Source of the DNA: Verrucomicrobiota bacterium
Lineage (GTDB): Bacteria > Verrucomicrobiota > Verrucomicrobiia > Palsa-1439
Direction of reading: 5' to 3'
NCBI GenBank assembly: GCA_003152315.1
Contig: PLZV01000023.1
Span: 1 to 64,000, forward strand
DNA length: 64,000 nt
Shown: piece after piece, positions 54,421 to 62,854 of the stretch
Numbering within the stretch: the stretch's first letter is position 1
How the letters are laid out: each line of letters begins with the position of its first letter
Translations under genes and position numbers: made by a program
The notes under the pieces: generated by a model
The model's database searches: none
What the model was told of the DNA's origin: nothing
Seen by the model: only the letters and a program-made list of their open reading frames with translations

Positions 54421-57216
54421 TCACGGCACGAGAAGGACGCGGTAGAATCGTTGCGTTGCTGACCCGAAGACATTGGAGGCGGACAGGGTGCTGCCGGCGG
54501 CAGTCAAGGTGCCGCCCACATTGCTCCAATTCGTGGGGTTCATGCTGGCCGACGACTGCACTCGATACACCAACCCGGACACCGTGCTCCACGTCAGTCC
54601 GATCGTGCTGTTGGTGCGCGTTACCGACAGGAACTGCGGCTTGGGAAGCGGCGTCACGCTAATGTCGTCGAGGCCGAAAAAAGACGAGCCGTTTTGAAAT
54701 CCAAACTGGAGGACTGTGCTATTCGTGGTGGCGACCACCACAAACTGGAAATACGTCCAATCATACGCGGGCTGGTTGAATTGGCTGGAGATGGTGGTCC
54801 CGTTCCACAATACCAGAAATTCATTCGGAATCGTGCCAAAACCGAGGTCAGCATTTTCCCGCCAGAACGAAAGCAAATAAGGCTGTCCCGGCAACGTCGC
54901 CAGGGTTTGGGAAAGGTCCGCGACCGAGCCGGCCTCGCTCAGGAACGCGGAATAGGTCCCGTCGTACGGCGTGACGCCGAAGAATCCGAGGAGCGACCCG
55001 TCGTCAACCAGACTCGAGCTACCAGAGGGGTTGCCCGTGAGGGTCCAGAAGGAGAAATCGCCGGTTTCAAAATCGCCATTCTGCACAATTGGCTGCCCCA
55101 CCTGCAGTGTGAACTGGCGGTTCAAGGCGTGGCCGCTGTTCAGATCACCAAACACCACGTTCCCTGAGTAGATGCCCGGCGCAAGGGACTTGGCTGCGGG
55201 ATTCAAACTCACGGCAACGGTCTGTGTCGGTCCGCCGGATGTCAGGGTGCCGCTGCTCGGCGACGCGCTGAGCCACACGGGCGCACTGAGTACCGACCAA
55301 CTCAGTGTGGTTGTTCCCGCGTTGCTCAGGGCATAGCTTTGGGAGGTCACGTTGAACGGGCCGCCGGCCGGGCCGATGGCCGTGAAGCCCGTTACCGGGC
55401 GAATCCTCAGCGCGTCAGGTGGCCGGGAGAGGACGTTGACCAGGTTGCTCCCCGCGGGCGAACCCCAGCCCGTGCAGAGGTCGTAGCCGGGGACGGCGGT
55501 AAATTGGTTTGGGCTGGCGATCCATTCGTTATTGCCGGTCGTGGTGTCATTGAACGCGGAAGTGTAATCCCCGTCCGTTCCGATGGCGTACACGGCGGGA
55601 TTGATGAAGCCGACCGGGCCGTTGGTGCCGGCCTGCTCGTTGACCAGCGCGATAAACGCCGCCCACAACGGCGAGGCACAACTGGTGCCACCAATGCCAC
55701 CTTGATCTCCGTAATCTGTGCCATTACCGGCAATGACGTCCACGTTGTCCGCAGTCAGGGCAACATCGGGAATGTTGCGCATGGTCGTCGACCCGCCGTT
55801 GGCGGAAGTGGCAACGCCCTGCTGCCAGATTGGAATCGGGTAGGAAGTGCTAATCCCGCCACTGCTGCCAATACCGTCTGCCGCAGGGCCGATTTCCACA
55901 CCCCAATTCCACACGGTCTCAGACACGTACGGTCCCGACGGACCCGTCGTCGTCAAGGTCGTCCCGCCGACGCTCGTGAGGTACGGGTCATCGGCGGGAA
56001 AGTTGCTGGACGTCAACGTGTAGAATGCATCGCTGTCGCCTGAGGCGGCGAAGAAGGATTGTCCCTGCAACGCCATTTGCTGGAAGATCTGGTCGGCGTT
56101 TGTATCGGGACCATCGCCCCAACCCCAGGAACAACTGAGTTGCTTGGCCTGGTTGTCCGTGACCATCTTGTTCAGGACGTCGTTCGGGATGCCGTTGCTT
56201 GACGCTTCATAAAGAATCACTTTGGATAATCCCGGTGCCATCGAAATCACCATCTCGATGTCCAACGAGACTTCGATATTGTTGGTGGTATCGACCGGAA
56301 TCCCGTCAAACCCATCGATGTAGACATTCGTCAGGGTAACATTGGGCAGTCCGGCCATGCTCTCGTAGGAGGCGATGTCGGCGGGGTAATAGCCGTCGAA
56401 TTGCACCAGCCCAATCGACTGCCCCGTACCGGTGAGTGCGACACCGGGCGCGTAGGCGGCGCGGAAGTCGTACCCCATGTAGGTGCCGCTCGATCCCGAA
56501 CCATCGGACGGGCGGGCGCGTGCCGTCTTCTGACGCGGCGCAATTTTCAGATTGGCGGGATGCGGTCGGGTAAAATTGTTGAGGCCGTTGATCGCTAGGA
56601 CCGGGACATTCATTTCTACGGACGGTTCGACATCGGGCGCATAGAACCTGCGAGCTTCCTTCGGGTGCTGATAGACCCGCATCGTCACGTGGAAAGCTTT
56701 CTCGATGTCGGCCACAGTCGCGTTCACGTCCAACAGTACGCGATTAGGGTGTGCCGCCGTGATCCGGAATCCGTTCCGATTGGCGAAATCCATCACGGCT
56801 TGGTAATCCTGCTCGGTCGGACCGAACTTCTCGGTGAACTGCTCCGGCGTCAGGTAATGACGATACTGGGGACTGGTGGGATCGTAAATCTGCTGGAGCA
56901 GCTTCGTGAGTCCCTCCTGGTTCCGCAACGGCAGCCCGATCGCCAGGTCCAGCCGCGTCGATCCCGGCAGGCGGTCTACCGGTTGCAACTGCGTCGCCGC
57001 CGCCGGCACGTGGCCTGACAGAGTCCGCCGTTGCTGCGCCTGGGCCGGCTGTGCGAACAACCCGAGGGCCATGCAGGTTGCGGCAACGTACCCGATGACG
57101 TGGCGGAGCGCCGTGGGAGGGCGTGTGACATGCTCGTCGAAGGGCGGCGTGCGAAGCCACAAAACGAAATGCCGATTTCCCAGCCCGAGTCCCATGCCAA
57201 GAGCAATGTGCTCCAT
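54421..57216 (-). CDS. Exported S53 sedolisin/kumamolisin-type protease
   Basis: This 931-residue serine-carboxyl protease is active at acidic pH in known members. After a signal region (cleavage about residue 60, AQPAQA) comes a pro-kumamolisin activation domain (about 75-215, LPLRNQEGLTKLLQQIYDP, YHYLTPEQF-like). The peptidase domain (about 235-620) has the Glu/Asp pair in NIEVSLDIEM and the nucleophile Ser512 in GGTSCASPLWAAF. The C-terminal part holds Ig-like and jelly-roll carbohydrate-binding-like modules (VQNGDFETGDFSFWTLTGN) and ends with RFYRVLLVP, the tail found on other exported proteins here. I place the start at MEHIALGM (57216) because the same peptide starts another frame at 52784; an ATG at 57243 is possible. 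Presumed role: extracellular protein degradation. Confidence 0.9.
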   Translation of the reverse strand: MEHIALGMGLGLGNRHFVLWLRTPPFDEHVTRPPTALRHVIGYVAATCMALGLFAQPAQAQQRRTLSGHVPAAATQLQPVDRLPGSTRLDLAIGLPLRNQEGLTKLLQQIYDPTSPQYRHYLTPEQFTEKFGPTEQDYQAVMDFANRNGFRITAAHPNRVLLDVNATVADIEKAFHVTMRVYQHPKEARRFYAPDVEPSVEMNVPVLAINGLNNFTRPHPANLKIAPRQKTARARPSDGSGSSGTYMGYDFRAAYAPGVALTGTGQSIGLVQFDGYYPADIASYESMAGLPNVTLTNVYIDGFDGIPVDTTNNIEVSLDIEMVISMAPGLSKVILYEASSNGIPNDVLNKMVTDNQAKQLSCSWGWGDGPDTNADQIFQQMALQGQSFFAASGDSDAFYTLTSSNFPADDPYLTSVGGTTLTTTGPSGPYVSETVWNWGVEIGPAADGIGSSGGISTSYPIPIWQQGVATSANGGSTTMRNIPDVALTADNVDVIAGNGTDYGDQGGIGGTSCASPLWAAFIALVNEQAGTNGPVGFINPAVYAIGTDGDYTSAFNDTTTGNNEWIASPNQFTAVPGYDLCTGWGSPAGSNLVNVLSRPPDALRIRPVTGFTAIGPAGGPFNVTSQSYALSNAGTTTLSWSVLSAPVWLSASPSSGTLTSGGPTQTVAVSLNPAAKSLAPGIYSGNVVFGDLNSGHALNRQFTLQVGQPIVQNGDFETGDFSFWTLTGNPSGSSSLVDDGSLLGFFGVTPYDGTYSAFLSEAGSVADLSQTLATLPGQPYLLSFWRENADLGFGTIPNEFLVLWNGTTISSQFNQPAYDWTYFQFVVVATTNSTVLQFGFQNGSSFFGLDDISVTPLPKPQFLSVTRTNSTIGLTWSTVSGLVYRVQSSASMNPTNWSNVGGTLTAAGSTLSASNVFGSATQRFYRVLLVP

Positions 57217-57495
57217 GATGTCCCAGTCAGCAACCGAAATCACATTCGTCGTGCTCCGCTTGCCGGATGACGACCAACTGCCTTCAACCCATTTTCACTA
57301 TGGGCATCGTGAGCTTTCGGTTTGCCGAATACACGAATTTCGTCGATCACTATCTTGAGAATCTTATTGGAGCCGTTGAGTTGCAGAGCCCAATTGACAA
57401 CTAACCACACTCTGACCTTTTCGCGCCGCGATCAACCTTCTGATTCGCACTGACCACCTCATCCGAAGTGGGCGCGACCAAACAAACCCGTCGCG

Positions 57496-60400
57496 CTACG
57501 GCGTCACGCTGAGGTTCTTGGTACCCAACTCGAAGAAGACCTGCTCCAAGAGCACGTCGGTCTGGTTCGCTCGGCGCTGCATCGGGGCGCGGTCCGTGTA
57601 CTCCATGCGCGCCTGGCTGAGCATCTGACGCGTGAACGCTGCGGAGGCGGTCCCGATGTCCGGGATTCTCGTGCTGCCACTGGCGTCGGCATAGTTATAG
57701 TTCATCGTCTGGACCGGGAGGTTTCCCGTCGCGTTGATGATGGGCCATGTGCTGACAGGGTTACGGAACGTGTTGGCTCCTTGGATCCAAACACTGCCCG
57801 TGGTTGACCCGCTGATGTTAAACCAATCAATAACCTGGATGCCCAGGATCGACAGTTGCCCCGTGAAATTCGCGACGTCGAAGCCGTCGGATGTGGCGCG
57901 GCTGAAATCCTCCGCGCCGCCGATGTTCTCGACCATCTTCGAGCCGAGGAAGGTAATGGTGCCATTACCGGACACCCGCAGCAGTTTATTCCCAGACGAG
58001 TTGCTGGCCTCATTGTACGAATTCTCCACGTACAGCTGGCCGCCATTGGTGCACACAAAACTGATGGCATTTCCCCCGCCATCGGTATTGATGTAACGCA
58101 CCTTGCCCGCACCGCTGAGCACCACATTGGCGCCACTCGTGGCGGGTGTGCCCGGCGTGTTTCCTCCACCATAAGACAAACCCGTCACGTCAATGACTGT
58201 GTTCGGGCAATTGCCGAGAAACAGGTTCGCGCCCACCGGCTCGGTCCCGCTGGAATCCCGCAGGTACACCCGCGCCGGCGTGCTGCCGACGCCTGACACG
58301 TTGATGAGATTGGCCGCGCCGCCGTAATTCCCAATCAGGCCGATATGCGAAAAGGTGGCGCGCGAGGGAGATGGGCACGAGAAGAGCGTGCCGCCGCTGG
58401 ACCCGCTCCAGAACAGGATTGTGTTCGGGCCGTCGCCGACAATCCGCACGTCCTTATTAGCAGGAATCGTGACCGTGCTGGTGGGGTAAATTTGGTGGTT
58501 CAGCTCCAACACCGGCGATGGGATATGGAACACACTGCCGTCGCCCGCGCTGTTGATGCTACTCTGCAGCGACGCGGAGGTCATGCTCGTGGTCATCTCA
58601 AACACCGTGCGGTTCAAGTTGGTCGCGGCAACGGGTAGTCCGGGAAGGGTGAAGGTCTGCGACGTGCGGCTGACGACGACGTTGTCCACCAGGTTGCTGC
58701 GCACAGAAATCGCACCCGAGAACTTCGCCCAGTTCGAGATGCCGTTCGTGTTGCCGACCGCCAGCAAGTCTGCAATCGAACCAGTGGCAAAAGAAATCGT
58801 CGCGTTGGTCGTCAGCGTGGAGTTGTCCAGCATCACCACCGGGCCGAACTGGTTCATCTGGTAGGGGATGCCGGCCGGGTCGATCACCGTGTTGCCCTTG
58901 AACAGGAGCGGCGTGGTGTTGGCTCCCTGATTGACGGTCACGAAGAACGCGCCGGACTGGTAGCTGGTGTTGCTGACCATCGAGCAGAAGACCGCGCCGG
59001 GCAAGTGGTAGAAATCGATGCCGTTGTGCTGGAAAAACGAGTGATAGGCGTGCGCGTCGCCCTTGCTGACGTAGATTCCATAGGTCGTGTTGTTCTCGAT
59101 CAGGCAATCGGTGAACCAGATGTCCAGTGCGTTGAAGTTCTCCAATTCCACACCGATGGAGTTGGTCTGGATCAGGCACCTCACGAAATCCTCGTTCGAG
59201 AAGCCTTCCCACGGTTCAAAATGTCCGCCATCGATCCCGATCCCGCCGGGCGCGGAGTTTTTGATGATGCAATCCTCGTAGAGATTGTTGTTATCGAAGA
59301 TGGCGAACGACTGCTGGCTGGAGGCCAGCACCGTTCGGGCTTTGAAGTTGCCGTCGAACTTCAGCCGCGCGAAGTAGCTGTTCACCACCCCGTCGACATG
59401 GAAGCAGGTTGCCGCGCCGGAGTTGTTGGCATCGCTCGCGGACACGGTTGGTCCGTCGTAGAGAAAACCGCATGTATCCCGGTTCAGGCCCACCACCGCA
59501 ATGCCATGTCGTTGGGCGAGCCATGGCTTCTTGGTGACGCGACACATGCCGGGAATCAAGAGCACCGGCGAGCACGTGCCATTACCCACGGCCGCCAAGG
59601 CGTTGGATACGGCGACACTGTCGTCGGTTACGCCATCGCAACGCGCGCCCCACGCCATCACGTTCGTCCATGACACAAACGGCCCGTACCATTCATTGAA
59701 CACCTGGTTGGTCACGACCAGCGGCGCCGCAGACCCGAGTGTTGTCGTGCACACCAGCGTGCTGGCGGAGGTGTTGCCCGCGTTATCGTAAGCCATGATC
59801 CTGTAACAATGCAGGCTGCCCGCAGTCAATCCGCTGTCCGTATAGGTGGTCCCGGTCGTCGTCCCGAGGATCACTGCTCCGCGATGTACCTCGTATCCCG
59901 CCAGCCCGGAACCGCCGAAGTCAGTGGTTGGATTCCAAGACAGTGTGATCTGTGAGGAGGAGTTGACCAACGCAGTCAGGCCGCTCGGTGTCGTGGGAGC
60001 CGTGGTATCGATTATCGCCATAACCGTTGCGTTAATTGAACCGCCTACTGCCGGCACACTGGCAACATTGGCGGTTGTGTCGCTGGTTGCGGAGAGAGAC
60101 TCGGGAACCGGAATCGGAGAGGCAACTGTTATGCCGCCGGAACCGCCTTGCGTAAAATTGTCAGGGAACTGAGCGACGAGAGCGGCATACGAATAGGTGC
60201 CCGGCTCCAACTGAGTGCCGTTGATCGTGACGGCGCTGAACTGGCAATCCTGATGTAACACCATCACACCGTTACTGCCGAGAAGCGTCAGGGTGCCGGA
60301 TGTTTGAATGTCATAGCTGATTTCCAAAGTGCCATTGCCGATCGTGAGATTGCCGGCGCCAAGCGAATTCACCCCTGTGCCCTTGAGATAACCTCTTACG

Positions 60401-60972
60401 ACCAGCCAGTCGCCGCTGTACGGGTTATTCGTACTTTGAATGTCCATTGAGTTTGCTGGGTTCCAACTGAAAAGAGTGAGATTCCCCTCGCCCGAGAGCT
60501 GCGCAGTAATCACCAGACTGCGGGAGCCCAAACCAAGATCAATAAGCGAATTGGCTGCCACAGCGATTTGGCCGTCAATCGTAAACGTATTGTCATCTCC
60601 GGCCTGCAGTCTGCCGCCGTTAAGAATCAACCCCGCATTCCCGTCCACGCCAGGGAAACTCAGCGTCACCGGCGAAGTCCCCTTGAGCTGGAGCCGGGCG
60701 CCACGATCCAACGTAAGCGCGTCACCCGGAAATACCGGCGCATCGCCAGGAGGATTCTGGACGCGACCGCCCCAAAGGATTTCATACGTGTTGCCGGCAG
60801 TTGGAGTGGTGGCACCCGGCTGCCAGTCGACGTCGGTCCAGGATTGTACTGCGTATGGCGTGCTAACGCCGGTTGTGTAGAGCGCTGCTTCGCTTGCCGT
60901 GGCAAGAACGAACGTCGCCAAGAACCCTGCGATCCGCCGCAACTCCAAGACGTGAGAGTTGAGATACTTCAT
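57496..60972 (-). CDS. Large exported beta-helix protein with FN3 domain
   Basis: This 1158-residue exported protein has a signal peptide at about residues 1-29 (start MKYLNSHVLELRR). About 30-290 contains autotransporter-type beta-strand repeats (NGGRLQAGDDNTFTIDGQIAV). An FN3 domain (about 330-410) closely resembles an FN3 in the gloVer protein at 4612-8232. From about 425 a pectate-lyase/phage-tailspike-type right-handed beta-helix runs to near the end, starting with WTNVMAWGARCDGVTDDSVAVSNAL, the usual Pectate_lyase_3 opening. A polysaccharide lyase or hydrolase activity is possible but no catalytic residues can be assigned. The C-terminal 90 residues are not the FYR-type tail. It probably binds or cuts polysaccharide outside the cell. 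Confidence 0.82.
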   Translation of the reverse strand: MKYLNSHVLELRRIAGFLATFVLATASEAALYTTGVSTPYAVQSWTDVDWQPGATTPTAGNTYEILWGGRVQNPPGDAPVFPGDALTLDRGARLQLKGTSPVTLSFPGVDGNAGLILNGGRLQAGDDNTFTIDGQIAVAANSLIDLGLGSRSLVITAQLSGEGNLTLFSWNPANSMDIQSTNNPYSGDWLVVRGYLKGTGVNSLGAGNLTIGNGTLEISYDIQTSGTLTLLGSNGVMVLHQDCQFSAVTINGTQLEPGTYSYAALVAQFPDNFTQGGSGGITVASPIPVPESLSATSDTTANVASVPAVGGSINATVMAIIDTTAPTTPSGLTALVNSSSQITLSWNPTTDFGGSGLAGYEVHRGAVILGTTTGTTYTDSGLTAGSLHCYRIMAYDNAGNTSASTLVCTTTLGSAAPLVVTNQVFNEWYGPFVSWTNVMAWGARCDGVTDDSVAVSNALAAVGNGTCSPVLLIPGMCRVTKKPWLAQRHGIAVVGLNRDTCGFLYDGPTVSASDANNSGAATCFHVDGVVNSYFARLKFDGNFKARTVLASSQQSFAIFDNNNLYEDCIIKNSAPGGIGIDGGHFEPWEGFSNEDFVRCLIQTNSIGVELENFNALDIWFTDCLIENNTTYGIYVSKGDAHAYHSFFQHNGIDFYHLPGAVFCSMVSNTSYQSGAFFVTVNQGANTTPLLFKGNTVIDPAGIPYQMNQFGPVVMLDNSTLTTNATISFATGSIADLLAVGNTNGISNWAKFSGAISVRSNLVDNVVVSRTSQTFTLPGLPVAATNLNRTVFEMTTSMTSASLQSSINSAGDGSVFHIPSPVLELNHQIYPTSTVTIPANKDVRIVGDGPNTILFWSGSSGGTLFSCPSPSRATFSHIGLIGNYGGAANLINVSGVGSTPARVYLRDSSGTEPVGANLFLGNCPNTVIDVTGLSYGGGNTPGTPATSGANVVLSGAGKVRYINTDGGGNAISFVCTNGGQLYVENSYNEASNSSGNKLLRVSGNGTITFLGSKMVENIGGAEDFSRATSDGFDVANFTGQLSILGIQVIDWFNISGSTTGSVWIQGANTFRNPVSTWPIINATGNLPVQTMNYNYADASGSTRIPDIGTASAAFTRQMLSQARMEYTDRAPMQRRANQTDVLLEQVFFELGTKNLSVTP

Positions 60973-61355
60973 GTATCACTGCTCATTCCAGCTTCGTGGC
61001 TGTAAGTGCATTCTTCCGGGGCACCGTCTACGCGCCATCAACCGCAGCATGATTACTTCCACAGGCGACAACAGTGTTAGTTAAGAACCAAACAACAACC
61101 AGTTTGGCCTTCGGGAAATCCCCCCTAATTGGATTCTCCGGCTATACCCTTTAGCCTTGAGTGTGCCAACGAACACATCAAAGTTCTCACAGAATCGCTA
61201 CCATCTGCAAGAGAGGCACTACCGTCGCAGATTCACTTCATAAACAAGAATGGCCTGTGGGCCAAATGGCGACCATTTGTCGCTACTGTCAATCCATCAG
61301 ACAATTTGTCACTAGCCGGCTGTCACACCTTCTGCATTCCCACAGTCCTGATCGG
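60973..61355. other. 383 bp without a recognisable gene
   Basis: This lies between the beta-helix gene start and the MFS gene stop, both on the minus strand. It must hold the promoter of the beta-helix gene and the MFS terminator. Small inverted repeats occur near 61255-61285, but no clear terminator, operator or riboswitch fold was found. Confidence 0.4.
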
Positions 61356-62657
61356 CTACCGCCCCTTCTCAGCTTCCTGGTCCGCACCGACCGCATCATT
61401 GGTGGCGCTCGCGACCGCGGAGGCGGGAGGTTCGCGCAGGTGGCGGCCGGGGCCGTTCAAGATATAGAGGCCGGCGGTGAGATACGATGCCGCGGAGATC
61501 AAGAGCGCGTTGCGCATACCAAGGAGATCGGACACGTTGGTGATGCCGAGCGCGGCAAATGGCATGAGGCCGAAGAAGCTCATGGCGACAATCGACGAGA
61601 CGCGACCACGCATCGGTCCGGGCGCGCGTTCCTGCACGATGGTGTTCGTCAGCCCGGCGAGCGTGGAAACGCCGAGGGACAACACGACCAGCGAACCCGC
61701 GGCGACGATAAACCGATGGGCAGTCGCCAGGCTGGTCAACGCCAGCGTAATGCAGCCGACGGCGGCGAACAGCAGCCTGCGGCGGTATTCCCGGCGCACG
61801 CCGAGCAGGCTGACCGACCCGGTAAGCGCGCCGATTCCGGAGACTCCCATCAGCATCCCCATTTTGCCCGGACCGAGCAGCAGCACGTATTTGGCGTACA
61901 GTGGCACCATGACCATCATGACGGGGAACACAAAAATAACCGTCGCCACCAGCAGCGTGATCATCGCCATGGTTGGTTTGTCGGAACGGACGTAAGTGAA
62001 GCCATCCTTGATGGAGCCACGGCGTTGCGCCTCTTCGTGCGCCGTCCCTTTGACGCGTGGGTGAATGGTCAACAAGGCGACGATGAGCGCCCCAAACGAA
62101 AGCGCGTTGGCGTAGAACGCCGCCGCGGGTCCGGCGATGCCGATGACATAACCAGCCAGCGCCGGGCCGATCAAGCGCGTGCCGTGAAACACGGAGCGGT
62201 CGACCGCAATCGCCGTGGCGATATGGTCCTTGCCGACCAATTCCGGGACGAGCGCGGCTGCGGAAGGCATTTCAAAGGCGGTCGAGATCCCCAGGAAAAA
62301 TGCCACGAGGATGATGTGCCAGATGTGGATTTGTCCGGTGGCCACGAGCCAGCCCACCAGCAAGGCGAAACAAATCTGCACTACCTGCGTCACCAGCAGG
62401 ATCGCGCGCTTGTCGTGACGATCAGCAAAGGCTCCCCCCACCAACGAGAGCGCCACGATGGGAATGCTTCCCACAAACGTGACCATGCCGAGCATGACGG
62501 CTTTGTCGGTCAGTGTGGTCATAATCCAGCTTTGCGCCATCACCTGCATCCAGGTGCCCGTCATGGAGATGGCTTCCCCCGTGATGTACCGGGTAAACGG
62601 TCCATTGCGGAACAAAGTGCGGACACTCTGTCTTCTGGATGTCGGTTCCTGGTTCAC
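61356..62657 (-). CDS. MFS transporter, EntS/MFS_3-like exporter
   Basis: This 433-residue inner-membrane permease has about 12 hydrophobic helices. The N-terminal FRNGPFTRYITGEAISMTGTWMQVMAQSWIM segment and the loop GGAFADRHDKRAILL after helix 2 (motif A) are typical of the MFS_3/EntS group, whose members export siderophores, drugs or other small molecules. A second conserved stretch, APGPMRGRVSSIVAMSFFGLMPFA, lies near residue 355. The substrate is unknown. It is divergent from the rpiB-deoC fusion gene, with about 200 bp between starts. Confidence 0.9.
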   Translation of the reverse strand: MNQEPTSRRQSVRTLFRNGPFTRYITGEAISMTGTWMQVMAQSWIMTTLTDKAVMLGMVTFVGSIPIVALSLVGGAFADRHDKRAILLVTQVVQICFALLVGWLVATGQIHIWHIILVAFFLGISTAFEMPSAAALVPELVGKDHIATAIAVDRSVFHGTRLIGPALAGYVIGIAGPAAAFYANALSFGALIVALLTIHPRVKGTAHEEAQRRGSIKDGFTYVRSDKPTMAMITLLVATVIFVFPVMMVMVPLYAKYVLLLGPGKMGMLMGVSGIGALTGSVSLLGVRREYRRRLLFAAVGCITLALTSLATAHRFIVAAGSLVVLSLGVSTLAGLTNTIVQERAPGPMRGRVSSIVAMSFFGLMPFAALGITNVSDLLGMRNALLISAASYLTAGLYILNGPGRHLREPPASAVASATNDAVGADQEAEKGR

Positions 62658-62854
62658 GGATATCCCGTTGATCGGGTCGTTGACTGTATCGCGGAAACTG
62701 TCCCCTGTCCAAGGAGGAAGGGAGGCAGGTCAATGTGATGAAAAACGGACTTTTCCTGGCTCGTCGGCAGAAGTGTTGTCGCGCAACTATTCGCGGGTCG
62801 GATCACTCGCCGCTTGATTTTGTCCCGGGATTATGAAAAAAGGTTGACACTTCG

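Noticed and set aside
61161..62738. 525-codon plus-strand frame opposite the MFS gene
   Set aside because: Arg/His/Gln-rich antisense shadow of the transporter; the minus frame has clear membrane helices and MFS motifs.
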